A stretch of DNA of 64,000 bases, from NCBI GenBank assembly GCA_029255685.2, contig CM055313.2, positions 55,157,579-55,221,578 of the forward strand. The letters run 5' to 3'. Under the pieces are notes generated by a model that saw nothing but the letters and a program-made list of their open reading frames with translations, was not told where the DNA came from and searched no databases. This document shows, piece after piece, positions 34,713-45,882 of the stretch. How positions within the stretch are numbered: the stretch's first letter is position 1; every line of letters starts with the position of its first letter. This stretch comes from Silene conica (lineage: Eukaryota; Streptophyta; Magnoliopsida; Caryophyllales; Caryophyllaceae). The position numbers and the translations under genes are program-made.

Positions 34713-35763
34713 GTTCACTCGGCCTCCCCCCAGGGTGTCTTTGGTTTTTGCTCCAGTTTGAATGACAATTATAAGGGAGAGGGTATAAGGTTGGATTAGG
34801 CTGATCCGCGATAGCGTTCCGCCTAATCCAACCCTATACCCTTTCCCTTCCCATTTTATTTCCCATTTTAGGATACCCGGTCCTCCGATTATAATCTTTC
34901 GTTCCCCACTAAAAAGGGTTCACTCATCGTCCCCCCAGGGTGTCTTTTGTTTTTGCTCCCGTTTGAATGACAATTATAAGGAAAGGGTACAAGGTTAGAC
35001 CGCCTAATCCAACCCTATACCGATGTCCCGTCCCGTTCTTTGAATGCGTAGATGCACATTTTTGAATGCGTACTTTGAATGCGTAGATGCACATCTCTAA
35101 ATACGTAGACACAAATTTCTAAATGCGTACACACACATTTTTAAATGCGTACACACACATCTTTTAATGCATATATTCAAATCTTTAAATGCAACCATAT
35201 ACTCTTTCCCGTCCCGTTTTAGAATACCTGGCCCCCAAAAAGGGTTCACTAGGCCTACCCCTGGGGTGTCTTTTTGTGTTTTCTCCCGTTTGAATGACAA
35301 TTAAAAGGAAAATGGTATAGGGTAATACCGATTCCAACCATATACCCTTTCCCGTCCCATTTTAGGATACCAGACCCCCTAACTATAATCCCTTCCCAAT
35401 AAATAGGGTTCACTCGACCTCCCCTTAGGGTGTCTTTTGTTTTTGCTCCCGTTTGAATGGCAATTATAAGGGAAAGACACTTACGGGGAGGCCGAGTGAA
35501 CCCTTTTTTTTGGGGGGTGAGATTATAATTAGGGGACCGGGTATCCTAAAACGTGACGGGAAAGGGTATAGGGTTGCATTTAAAAATGTGTATCTAGACA
35601 TTCAAAGATGTGTATCTACGCATTTAAAGATGTGTATCTACGCATTCAAAGATGTGTATCTATCCATTTAAATACGTGTATCTACGCATTTAAAGATGTG
35701 CATCACCGCGTATCCGCCTAATCCAACCCTATACACTTTCTCGTCCTGTTTTAGAATACCCGG
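34713..35763. repeat. compound inverted and tandem repeat modules
   Basis: The module GGGTTCACTCGGCCTCC, CCAGGGTGTCTTTTG, TTTTTGCTCCCGTTTGAATG and AAGGGTATAGGGTTGGATT occurs at 34713, 34915, 35229 and 35405, and inverted from about 35487. GGTTGGATTAGGC and GCCTAATCCAACC form a hairpin at 34791-34842. Arrays of a 21-bp unit (GATGTGTATCTACGCATTTA) lie at 35574-35711 and, on the opposite strand and more diverged, at 35038-35190. No gene; short frames here are repeat-derived. Terminal structure was not resolved. Confidence 0.7.
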
Positions 35764-37375
35764 TGATGCGTGTCTATTTTATGATGTTTTACATCTATTT
35801 TTACACGCATTTCAGAGCTCAATTATGTGTTTATAGCTATTATTTCTCCTATTTCGTCTACTTTCGTATTTTGGTGCATTATTGCAGATTAATGCGGAAA
35901 TAAGTCGATTTTGAGTCAAACCCGTCCTCAAGTGGATTACATGGCAAGGACACGAAGGAACAATGAAGGGACGAAGTCTAATGCGCATTTCAAGGCCTAA
36001 AGGACTGATTTCCGAAACTAAGAGAACTGATACATCAGGTACACCAATCGACCGACTGAGCACAGTGGTCTGTCGACCAATGTACCTGATGAGCAAAATT
36101 CCAGAAATCATTTTATGAGGTAAGAAGCTTCAGTGAACCCGACAACTGGTCGACCGACCAGTGCCAACGGTCGGTCGACCACTCGGCCTTTTTCAGAAAT
36201 TTCAGAAAAGAGATTAAGCCCATAAGCGCGATTAGGTTTTGAGCAAGACTTCGACAGACTACTATAAAACCTAATCACCACCTTTGTACTAATCATCCAG
36301 TTTTACTTAGTCTTAATCAGATTTTACTTAGTTTTCTTTCATTATCAAGTTCATCATTAGTGTTATTTAGGTTTTAGCATTCTCTATACAAACACTCCGT
36401 TCCACGCATATTTCAATAAAGTTCAATCTTCTCCGCTCATATTTTCTGCCTTATTGCTTCACGGTAATCTTTGTTTCTAATTCAGTTTATTTATAAGTTC
36501 TCTTAGTATCAATAACGGTTAGTTAGAATCCCAAAGTCATTGCTTTTTGTTATTTGCATTATGCTTATCTTAATCATGTTGTTTAATGTTATTATCATTA
36601 TAATTCTTGTTTTCAATAATATTATGAGTAGCTAAGCCCTTTTTGTTAGGATGTAGGCGACCTATTGCGTAGATGGCGTAGTTTAGGGCAACCCGTAACA
36701 GCGCTTGGTCGACTGACTGGCTTCTCTGGTCAGTCGACTGAGTCGGTTGGTCGATCGACCGGACTAGCTGGTTGGTCGACCAATTTCGTGTATGATCAGA
36801 CCTGTTTTATTTCGTTAAGTGCAATATCTTTCAATGAGACCGAGAGGAGACTTGTTAGATGCTTAGTAATAACCAACCCGGGGATCGAGAGATAGGGAAG
36901 GGCATTAGTTAACGGTTTAAGACATCTAAGTTACTAAGATCGAAAGGTATGTGACTTAGACATTAAAAATCACCTATCGTGTTGACAACTAGGATTTGTG
37001 AGACCTAGGGACTAGTAGCATAGGCCGAAAGGAGCTATTAGTTAACTCGGACCGAAAGGACTTTTTATACCCCTTACACGACTGTAATAGGGATGTACCT
37101 AGATTATGTGTTATCGTAGCTATAGTGACCCAAACGTCCTAGCATCTCTTTTATCATTTATTTACCTCTTATTTTTCAGTTTTGTTCTTGTTTTTTCTTA
37201 ATTAGACTTAGTCCAATTCAAAACAATCAAAACCCCCCTTTGTTACCTTAAGACTAAAGATTTAAAATAGTTGATATCTCCTAAACCTCCTTGTGGTTCG
37301 ACCCTGACTATCACTATCTATAGTTTTAGTTTGGATTATAAATTTTATCTTTGACACTCACAACGACGGGTATCA
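35764..37375 (+). repeat. 5' LTR of Athila-like element (1612 bp)
   Basis: Starts TGATGCGTGTCTATTTTATG, almost identical to the LTR at 48073, and ends GACGGGTATCA just before the PBS. It contains three groups of palindromic modules (36033-36091, 36148-36180, 36707-36781). Confidence 0.82.
36033..36781 (+). repeat. GGTCGACCGACC modules in LTR (three groups)
   Basis: 36046-36078: arms AATCGACCGACT and GGTCTGTCGACC with a 9-nt spacer, extended by ATCAGGTACA and TGTACCTGAT into a 59-nt hairpin (36033-36091). 36148-36180: GGTCGACCGACC, nine bases, GGTCGGTCGACC. 36707-36781: four arms at 36707, 36728, 36749 and 36770, an exact 21-nt period. Confidence 0.93.
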
Positions 37376-37381
37376 AATTTT

Positions 37382-37399
37382 TGCGCCGTTGTCGGGGAG
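37382..37399 (+). other. degenerate tRNA-Asp-type primer-binding site
   Basis: TTGCGCCGTTGTCGGGGA differs at two positions from TGGCGCCGTTGCCGGGGA, the tRNA-Asp-type PBS of Athila/Tat elements and the form kept at 49653. It begins a few bases after the LTR end. Confidence 0.8.
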
Positions 37400-37502
37400 G
37401 TAGCGTTAGTGTTAACTGTTTTTATTTTTTTTTTCTTATTATTCGGTTTAAGGAACTTCAGTTCCTTAAATTGTTCTCACTCTTTTCATGTAGTTTCCTC
37501 TT

Positions 37503-38936
37503 ATGCGCAGGTCGGTACAAGTAGAATTAATTCCCCTTGACCTTGAATTTGAAAGGACTCTAAGAGCAAAGAGGAGGTTGTTCCAACAACAAGGAGAAGA
37601 CAATTCACCTTCTGCATTCTACCAAGGCGATCTCTTTGAAAACCAACCACCATCACCCACCTCTTCCACATTTACCGATATCTCAAATCCAGAAGAGATG
37701 GCGGAAGAAGCGAGCATTGCGAGCCATTCCATGCCCAAAGCCAAGGATCTTTCCAAAGGATTCATTTTACCTGGGGGAACTGGAAAGAGTTTCGAAGCCA
37801 AACCGTCGTATATTAATTTGGTTGAAAGAAACCAATTTGGGGGAAGTGCAAACGAGGATGCTGCAAAGCATATGGAAATTTCACCGATTACATTTGCTCA
37901 ATCCCTCCTCCAGATGGTGTGACACAAGATCAATCAAAGAGACGATGTTCATCTTTGTAACGCTGCAAGAGAGTGGTACAGAGATTTAGACCGCGAGGCA
38001 GCGGGCATTACGGACTAGAACTGGCCTTCTACCGGAAATACTACTCTGCGTCGAAGACCAATGCATTGAGGGCCCAGATTACGAGTTTTGAACAAGGCCC
38101 CGCGGAAGACTTTAGTGAAGCATGGATACGCTTCAAGAGGTTGGTTCGGTCCATACCACACCATGGGTTCGAACAGTGGTTTTTGTGCAGCCAATTCTAC
38201 AATGGGTTGTACGATGACCAAAGAGCATTCCTGGATGCCGCAGCTAATTGTAGATTCCAGGAAAACAGTGGTGAGACTAAGGGTCTCAAAATAATTGAAG
38301 ATATGGCGGTCCATATAGCTGAACATGGTACCTCGCGTGGCAACCAAAGAAAAACTGAGTCTCCCTCAGTAGCTGCTTTAGAGGCCATCACGGACCGGTT
38401 TGATAAATACGAGTTGGGAGGAGCCAGAAAGGGAGGAATGTATCAAGTTAACGTTGTGTCGGATGGACCATTTGCTTGTGAAAGGTGCGAAGGTGAGGGA
38501 CACGTTTCAAAATTATGTACCACCCCCAACGAAACTTGTGCGGTATTTCAACATTATAGGCAAAACAACTTTTATGAGCCTAATAATGTTCATTAAAATT
38601 TGAGGTGGTCTATAGCCAAAACGTTCAAAACCCGACACCACCACCACACCGATCTCAAAGCTATGTTCCCCCACACAAACAACCCTTTCAAAAACAACCC
38701 TCCCCCCCCACCCACCCCCCCACACACCAACAAAATCAAGCCCAAGGAATGGAGGCCATGATACAAAGCTTATGGGTATGGTTCTGAAAGAATCTCAAGC
38801 AAGAGAAGTCGGGATGCAGATGTTGGAGACCCAAATTGCTCAACTAGCAAGCAAGAGTGCAACGAGAGCTCCGGGTCAACTTCCTTCACAACCTGACCAA
38901 AAGAAAGAAACCCTTAACATCATTACATTGAGGAGT
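37503..38936 (+). pseudogene. Athila-like gag, broken
   Basis: The N-terminal part (37503-37922) begins MRRSVQVELIPLDLEFERTL and reads into NEDAAKHMEI before a frameshift. The core resumes (37973-38596) with LELAFYRKYYSASKTNALRA, EAWIRFKRLVRSIPHHGFEQ and a zinc knuckle CERCEGEGHVSKLC, and stops at VH (TAA at 38594). A third frame (38772 on) carries KESQAREVGMQMLETQIAQL and ends at NIITLRS, where homology to the 48073 element stops. Gag forms the particle and binds element RNA. At least three lesions rule out function. Confidence 0.9.
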
Positions 38937-39354
38937 ATGGGTTTTGCAAATGAGATGAGGAGATGGATTTTTCCTATGTTATTCAGACGAATATGAGTTA
39001 TGTGTATCTGAATTTAAGCAATAATAAGAGGAAATTTGGGCAAATTTGAGGAATTAGGGATGATTTGGAATTTGGGGGAAATATGAAAGAGATTAGGATG
39101 ATCCTGGGTGAATGTGAAATAAGGTGACCAGCGTGAATGTGCTAGTTTTGGTAATGAAATAAACATCAATGTTTTAATATCTGAGGTCTTTTAAATGCTA
39201 TGGATAATAGAAATCGGTTTTTTAAAACACTAATGTCTAATTAAATGTATAGACATCAGTTTTCTTAAAATATATGATGTCTAAGCTTATACATCAGTTT
39301 TTCTAAATATCTGATGTCTATTAAGTGATGTCTATATTGGTTGTTGTAGTAGTG
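38937..39354 (-). mobile_element. CACTA (En/Spm-like) terminal fragment
   Basis: Read on the minus strand the end is CACTACTACAACAACC. It is followed by subterminal repeats with GACATCAG and TTAGACATC (39200-39340), typical of CACTA elements. Only one end is present; the inner part abuts the truncated gag at 38936. The left ~250 bp carry no recognisable sequence and may belong to the same element. Confidence 0.6.
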
Positions 39355-40145
39355 AGTATACCTTAAATAATATTAGCTACTACTAATACTACACTAATAT
39401 TTATTTAGTAATATTAAGAATGAGATTTTATAAAAATTCTAGAGAAAATTTTAAATACAAAGAGGATTATTAAAATATGAAAATGACAAACAAGTGTGTA
39501 AAATGAGAAGAGCAACATTTTAAAGAGGTGAGAATCCTTCTTCTTCTCTTCTTTTTGGCCGGCTCCATATGTGGGTAAGAGGAGAGATTTGTTTTTTGTC
39601 TTTCCCACATAATAGGTTGGTTAAGCTAGGGACTAAACTTATAAATATGTTTAATTCATAATTCGGTTTTTTTAACTTAAAAGCACACATTAATAAACCG
39701 AATATAGAAAGATTCATAAGATATTTTCATGATAAATTCAAGTATAAACTTAGTTTTATACTAATTAGTGAGAATATCTCGTGAGTCTTTCCATATTCAA
39801 TTTATTAAATGTACTAATTAGTGAGAATATCTCGTGAATATTTCCCTATTCAATTTATTAAATGTGCCCTGAGCCCTGAGGGCTGACAATAAAAAAACCG
39901 TTCTTTTTATACTAAGTCTCTCACTAACCTAGTGAAAGACGTGTTATTTAAATAGATATGATAGGACAAGAATATTGAAGAGAAACCGATTGTAAGAAAG
40001 TGAAAGAGTCAATGTTTGTTTGACACAATCAAAGGGAATTGAACTCTCTCCCTTACCTCAATCCATCTAATTCATTACCCTCATCCCCAAGGGTGTGGGA
40101 TTTCATTACCCTTGTTACCCTTCAATCACTTTCTTTACCTACCAG
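39355..40145. other. intergenic, with a short tandem duplication
   Basis: No gene seen. A 53-bp direct duplication of ACTAATTAGTGAGAATATCT begins at 39760 and 39813 (span 39760-39865). Confidence 0.6.
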
Positions 40146-40530
40146 GACTACCACCACACTTACAACTACCACAACAATAACCACCAACATGACGCCACCG
40201 TCGTTGCCACCCTCACCACTACCACCACACCACCGTCGTGACACCCCCACCACCACCACCGCCGTGACACCCCACTACTATCACTAACATGACAATCCAC
40301 CACCATCACCGTCTTGACCACCGTCACCGCCACCGTCACCGCCATGGCATCTCTACAACCACCATCGCCTGCACCGCCATGACATCTCCACTACCATCAC
40401 CGTCACCACCACAACCACCGCCGCCAAAACACCCCACCACCGCCACCACCGCCATAACACCACCACCACCGCCACCGCCACCACCACCACCACCACCACC
40501 ATGCCACCTCGACCACCATCACTGCCGCCA
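40146..40530 (+). repeat. CCACCA/CCGCCA low-complexity tract
   Basis: Irregular trinucleotide-based sequence of CCACCA, CCGCCA and CCGTCA. It is open in several frames on both strands, giving Thr/Pro/His-rich or Val-rich nonsense frames. I treat it as simple-sequence DNA, not a gene. Confidence 0.85.
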
Positions 40531-41175
40531 GTACATAAGTGGTTGTTTGTGGTGGTGTTTGTTAGTGGTAGGGGTGTGTGTGAGTGGACCATTAGTTCCC
40601 TTTTTAGAGTAACCAAACAACCAATTAAGTTTTAAGTAATCCATTTTCTTTCCTTCTCTTACGCTTTCTTATTTCCTTTCCCTTTCCCTTTGTCTAAGCA
40701 ATGCCCCCCAAGAGTAAATGAAGAAGTAAAAATAAAGAGGGAGGAAATGGGATGGGGTAATTTGGAGTTTGTAAACTAGAGTTGTGATTGTGTTTGGAAA
40801 AATAGAGAAAATGGAGACAGGAAATGGAGATAGGAAAAGCAAATCTGAAGCATGGGTATTGGCCTATTGGGTAGGTAATGGAGAGGGAAAACGGAGAGAA
40901 TTATACGATCCTTACCATGGATAACTGTATAGCTATTACTCTAATATTAGAGTAATATGAGACCATTTCGAATACAAGAATACAATAATGGATTTATGTA
41001 TCTCTCACTTGCCAATTGGTCAGCAATTAAACAGTAGACAAATTAAAATGAAATAATAATAATGCAGTTGAAATATAAGAAAATTAGATTCAATGCTTGA
41101 AAGCATCTAAGATGATCATAGCTATCGAACAAACCACAATCTAATCAGTATGAATACAAAACAACAAGAAGACAT
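40531..41175. other. intergenic sequence 3' of eL41
   Basis: No coding frame or recognisable repeat. The part near 41040-41175 probably includes the 3' UTR of the minus-strand eL41 gene. Confidence 0.5.
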
Positions 41176-41353
41176 CTACTTAGATCTTTGTCTCATCTTT
41201 CGACGCTTCCTCTTCAACCTCCTCATACGCTTCTTCTTCCACTGCAACACAATTCAATTCAATTCAATAATCCACATTTTTTGAAGATAAAATTTAGGTT
41301 CAGTTATGAAACGGATAGGATGAAGAAGAAGATATAGGTACCTTGGCTCTCAT
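41176..41353 (-). CDS. RPL41: 60S ribosomal protein eL41 (two exons)
   Basis: The product is the 25-residue eL41 protein of the large ribosomal subunit, one of the smallest eukaryotic proteins. Exon 1 is 41342-41353 (MRAK) and exon 2 is 41176-41241 (WKKKRMRRLKRKRRKMRQRS then Lys and TAG). The 100-bp intron between them has GT at 41341-41340 and TGTTGCAG at the acceptor. The residues match the near-invariant eL41 sequence of plants and animals. An intron means this is not a processed retrocopy, and no lesion is visible. Upstream are a TATA-like stretch, a telo-box and a site II box, the usual set for plant ribosomal protein genes. It is the only apparently intact host gene in the window. A leader intron is possible (ATTCAG just before the ATG). 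Confidence 0.95.
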
Positions 41354-41445
41354 GCTGAATTCAGGCAAAAAGTATGAACCCTACAAACAGTGACGGCTAC
41401 AGAGGATAAAATGTGGAGGTTATCTTATGTACTCATTCCTGCCTG

Positions 41446-41484
41446 GCTCATATATGAACAAACCCTACATTCATCACCTGGGCT
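41446..41484 (-). promoter_or_regulatory. eL41 promoter motifs
   Basis: Within 95-135 bp upstream of the eL41 ATG lie CATATATG (TATA-like, near 41449), a telo-box-like AAACCCTA (41460-41467) and a site II box TGGGCT (41479-41484). Telo-box plus site II is characteristic of plant ribosomal protein promoters. Confidence 0.6.
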
Positions 41485-41544
41485 TTTACTTAGCCCCATA
41501 GTTTCAGGGGTAAACAACTAACCATCCACATTTGTATCACACCA

Positions 41545-41745
41545 TTTTATCAACAAGTCTCCCTTGTGACGGGTATATCCGTCGCATATTTGTAACAGGT
41601 CAAATAATACTCATGTAGGTATATAAGACAAAATCAGAGTGGCTAGGGAGTAGTAAATTGTTTCGTCTCATTCACTAACACGAGTATTACTTGACCCGCC
41701 GCAAACTTGCGACGGATATGCCGGTCACAAACGAAAATTTGTGCA
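41545..41745. mobile_element. MITE with long terminal inverted repeats
   Basis: A roughly 200-bp element with imperfect inverted ends of about 60 bp: GTGACGGGTATATCCGTCGC and GGTCAAATAATACTC at the left match the reverse complement of GAGTATTACTTGACCCGCCG and GCGACGGATATGCCGGTCAC at the right. No coding capacity. Exact ends and target duplication were not resolved. Confidence 0.7.
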
Positions 41746-41809
41746 ATTTTATTAATATCTATGTAACTTCTCTTTTTATTTCGAAATTTCATTATTTAAA
41801 ATACTGATT

Positions 41810-42010
41810 TGTTGTGAAATAAAGAAAAGAGAAAATTATAGAGAGTAAGTAGGAGAAACAAAACCGTATACTCATTTCATTATTAGGGATATATACCCCT
41901 ACAATGAGATAGAGTTTATATAAGATAAACACTCTGAAATATTCTAAGATATATACATCTATATAATATTATACTATAATATTTCATAACACTTTTCCTT
42001 GGATGTCCAT
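41810..42010 (-). mobile_element. small Copia or TRIM 3' LTR with adjoining polypurine tract
   Basis: A 182-bp LTR (41810-41991) has termini TGTTGTG...CATAACA; on its own strand it starts TGTTATGAAATATT and ends TTTCACAACA. The bases before it on that strand are CCAAGGAAAAG, a polypurine tract. It is therefore a 3' LTR with a scrap of internal sequence; the rest is gone. Flanking five-base words do not match. Confidence 0.7.
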
Positions 42011-42426
42011 TGGAAGGCGATAGAGTATGGAAAAACTCATACACGGTCAATCACATCGCGCCACGTGTATAACCATAGTTAATTTGTATGAGTTAGTGTT
42101 AGGGTATATTAGTAATTATACAAATGTAGTTAAGTTCTTAACCACATGTAGTTAGCATAATTTAGGAATATTTGTTATTTGTTATGATTTTATTATGTTT
42201 TACAAAATTAATATTTTTTAAAAATATTTTGTTATTTTTTTGTATTTAGTTAAATTTTCGGAAATATTGATTAATAATATTGTTGGAATTTTTTTTTTGT
42301 AAATTAATATTCTGGAAATAATTTTTTTGTATTTAATTAATTTACACTGTTTTTTTGTATTTTATTAATATTCTGTTGGAAATTTTTTGTAATTTAATAT
42401 TCTGCAAATTAATTTTTTTTTGTATG
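42011..42426. other. AT-rich intergenic sequence
   Basis: No gene. Partly repetitive: AATATTCTG and TTTTTTTGTATTTA recur three to four times between 42200 and 42420. Confidence 0.5.
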
Positions 42427-42557
42427 TGTAACATCCCATATTTTTGGTAAAAATATATTTTTATAATATAAAGTGGTTTTCGGAATTTAATAATATTTTA
42501 ATTATAATTCGTAAGTTTTATTTTAAGAAATGTCGTTAAGTCTCGTCTTAAGTTTGT
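42427..42557 (+). repeat. start of a gypsy LTR (left piece)
   Basis: TGTAACATCCCATATTTTTG is the start of the same LTR family as the solo LTR at 8669-11570. After 131 bp it is interrupted by the LINE; the rest resumes at 62158. Confidence 0.78.
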
Positions 42558-42706
42558 TTAATCTTTTTTTTTGGTACACATGAGGGGCAAAGCCCCGAGG
42601 ATTAAATTGCTATAACACGGGAAATAGTAACTCCTAGAATATCCTCGCGAAGAATGCTTCGAAGATCAGAATTCGGTGAGCTGATGTAAATTCTTTCAAA
42701 AGTAGC

Positions 42707-45700
42707 CTAGACTCCTTGGTTGGCTAGCCAATCCGCAGCTCGATTGGCCTCTTTGTAGCAATGCTTGCGTTCCACGGTCCAACTAGTATCTCGAATAACA
42801 TCTTTGCAATATTTCACCAAGGAACGAAGTCCATTAGTTACGAGTTGCTCTTCCAAAATAAGTTGGACACAAGGTAAATTGTCCATATTGATAAGTAGCT
42901 TGTTAATATGGAGAGATTTTGCTCGAATTAAACCTGCTTCTAGTGCTAAGAGCTCGGCTCTCATCGAACCGCAATGACCACAAGAGAAGAAGTATGCATC
43001 GATGAAGTTGCCAGTTTCATCTCGAAATAAACCTCCTCCACCTGCCGGACCATGGTTGTTATCTTTAGCTGCTCCGTTTGTATTTAATAAAATCCAACCG
43101 TGTGGTGGTGGGAACCATCTGATAAAAACTTCCTTCCTCCCACGCCCAGGAGTGGGAATAAATAACGAATGTCGGTCGAATGCAGACGTAGAAGTAGCAA
43201 ATTGTTGGAGTAAAAATGACAATGGTTCTATAGGATTAACATCACCTCGACCAAACGCTACGTTGTTTCACCACTTCCATAACCACCAACAAGTTATAGC
43301 AAAATGCATCGACCAATCCTCCGAAGTATTTTGAATACTATTACTTGCATTAGAGAGAAGCTATTCACTGAGAGACAAGTTATAAAAATATGTGTGGGAA
43401 ACCAAGTCCGTAACTTGGCTCCAAATTTGTCGAGAGACAGGGCACAAACGGAGGAGATGATCAGTAGTTTCCTCTTCACTGTGAAACCTAGGGCAATAGG
43501 GGTTATCACCCATTCCGCGTCGAACGCGATTCACATTTTGCATTAATTTTTCATGTGTAGCTAGCCAAATAAACATACGGATACGTTGTTGGACCGGGAG
43601 TTTCCAAATTACCCTCCACATTGGGGATTCGGGCTCCTCAAATAAAACGGGAGATTTAATAATAGCTAAAGCTGACTTAATAGAAAATCGGCCTGAAGTC
43701 GTACCTTTCCAATAAATAGTATCTTCGAGCTCGGGGTCGACATTAAGAGAATAAGCAGCTATTTTCAGGAGTTCTGTTTGAGGAAGGAAGTTAGCAAAGA
43801 TATCCCATCTCCAACCTGTCTCCGTGTCCCACATCTCGCTTACCGTAGCCCCAAGTATACTTAACAGAATCGGGTGAATAGCTTTTTCTGATAGGCAATC
43901 GTCCCCTGTCCAACAATGGTCCCAAAATAATATATTCCTGTCGTTGCCAATAGAGGTCGCTACTCCCTTAGAAATGATATGTGTTTGTGACGTAATTCCG
44001 GCCCATACATTAGACATGTTGTTCTTTGGTTGAAACATGTCGACATCGCACCGCCCACTACAATACTTGTAACGTAAAACACGAGACCAAAGTTTCGTGT
44101 GCTCGGTAAGTACTCGGTATCCCAACTTTGTTAAGTATGCAGCGTTGGACTACCTGGCCGAAACAATACCCAGGCCGCCGGAGCTCTTCGGTTTTTGAAT
44201 TGTGTCCCAGGCTATTAAATGGATGGGTCTTTTATCCTCATTTCCGCCCCACAAAAATTTTCTCGATTTCTTGTCAATGGAATCGCAAACCGATCTTGGA
44301 ACCTTCGCAGCTTGCATTGTATAGTTGGCCATGGTTGAAAGAGTGGATTGCAATAATGTTGCTCTACCGGCTAAGGAAAGACGTTTGGTCGACCAACCAG
44401 CCAACCGCTTATTCATCTTCTCCTCTAAGTGGACGTAAGTATGACGCGTAATTCTGCCATTTATGGTAGGAACGCCAAGATAAATGCCGCGATCCGAGGT
44501 CTCCTCAAACCCGAGTGCATTACTAACTGAATTTCGAATGATATCAGGGGTGTTATTAGAGAAGAAGACTCGGGATTTCGACATACTCACCTTCTCTCCT
44601 GAAGCCCAAAAAAAATTATCCAAAAACCCGTTTAATTGTTAGGGCTTGTTCAACACTAGCTTCCCCGAATAGAACCATGTCGTCCGCAAAAAACAAATTG
44701 TTGATTTTAGGTCCATTCTTGCAAATCGGTATAGCTTTCCAATTACCGGCTCTAAATTCCACATCAATGGTTTGTTGTAATTTTTCGAGACACATAACGA
44801 ACAAATAAGACGATAACGGGTCTCCTTGTCTAACTCCCCGAGATGGTCTGAAACTTTCAGTAGGTTCGCCATTCCACAAGATTTCCATCCTAGAAGACAT
44901 AACACATTCCATAATAGTGTCACGTAGTAGGGGAGGAAACATCATGTCGGTAATAGTATCTTTAATAAATGCCCACCGAAGACGGTCATAAGCCTCTTCA
45001 AGATCGATTTTAATGGCCATGTAATATTTCTTGCCTTTTTTTTGCCGTATAGTATGGATCATTTCTTGGAAAATTACAATGTTATCCGTGATTTGCCTTC
45101 CCGGTACAAAACCTCTTTGGGTCTCAGAAATAAGAAAAGGTAACACTTTTCTCACCCGATTTGCCAAGACTTTGCTTACTATCTTATAAGCCACGTTACA
45201 TATACTTATGGGACGAAATTGAGAAACTAATTCAGGACCTGTTACTTTCGGAATAAGGACGATGTGAGTGTTATTTAAACTTTCGGGAAAACCTTTACCT
45301 TCCAACGCATTGATAACCATATTGCATAAAGACGATTTGATAATAGGCCAATGTTTCTGATAAAAGAGAGCTTGAAATCCGTCAGGTCCCGGGGTTTTTA
45401 AAGCCCCCAATTATTAATAACTCGTTCTATCTCGGCTATGTTGAATGGTCTAGTTAACCATTCCCAATCCCAATTAGAATATTCCTGGAATAAGTCGTAA
45501 GGGATGGTGTCGTCTTGAATATAAGGAGTATCTTCAGTGTATAGCTTTTTAAAATAATTAACTACCAACTCCTTAACCTCGATGGGATCACTAGTCCAAT
45601 CTCCGTTTTCATTTTGAAGAGCCGAAATTTTATTCTGCCATCTTCTAATTAAAGTACTTACGTGAAAGAATGCAGTATTGCGGTCTCCATCCGTAATAAA

Positions 45701-45882
45701 TTCAACTCTAGATTTTTGATACCAAAGGAGCTCCTCCCGTTCTAAAACTTCGTCAAGTTCTTTACGGAGCTTTGATTCAAGGGCTATTAAACGCTTCTTT
45801 CTACAGCCTGCTAGTTTCTTCTGACACCCTTCAATACGAGCTAAAAGATTTCTTTTTGACGGAAAATATTACCAAAGACATT
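42707..45882 (-). pseudogene. LINE ORF2 C-terminal part: RT, zinc-binding region, RNase H
   Basis: RT spans about 45660-44616. KTPGPDGFQALFYQKHW, DLEEAYDRLRW, RGVRQGDPLS and FFADDMVLF (the catalytic FADD form) are visible. The C-terminal continuation (44623-44150) has GIYLGVPTINGRITRH and KRLSLAGRATLLQ; 44125-43361 carries MFIWLATHEKL and a His/Cys-type tail; 43222-42707 is a plant L1 RNase H with MRAELLALEAGL and NRAADWLAN. The first RNase H catalytic Asp (NTDGA in relatives) is Asn here (LLNTNGA). Frameshifts occur near 45857, 45407, 44620, 44140 and between 43361 and 43222. The protein would copy its RNA at the target site. Confidence 0.9.

Larger units (their letters stand above)
35764..38936 (+). 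mobile_element. Athila-like gag-only element, decayed and truncated
   Basis: The 5' LTR (35764-37375) is followed by a degenerate PBS and a broken gag, ending abruptly inside the gag-protease spacer at about 38936 where CACTA-like sequence begins. It is closely related to the element at 48073-53923 in LTR start, PBS position, gag sequence and possession of GGTCGACCGACC modules. Protease and 3' LTR are missing. Confidence 0.85.

Noticed and set aside
40039..40616. Open frames rich in Thr/Pro/His or Val on both strands
   Set aside because: They come from the CCACCA/CCGCCA simple-sequence tract, which is open in several frames at once.
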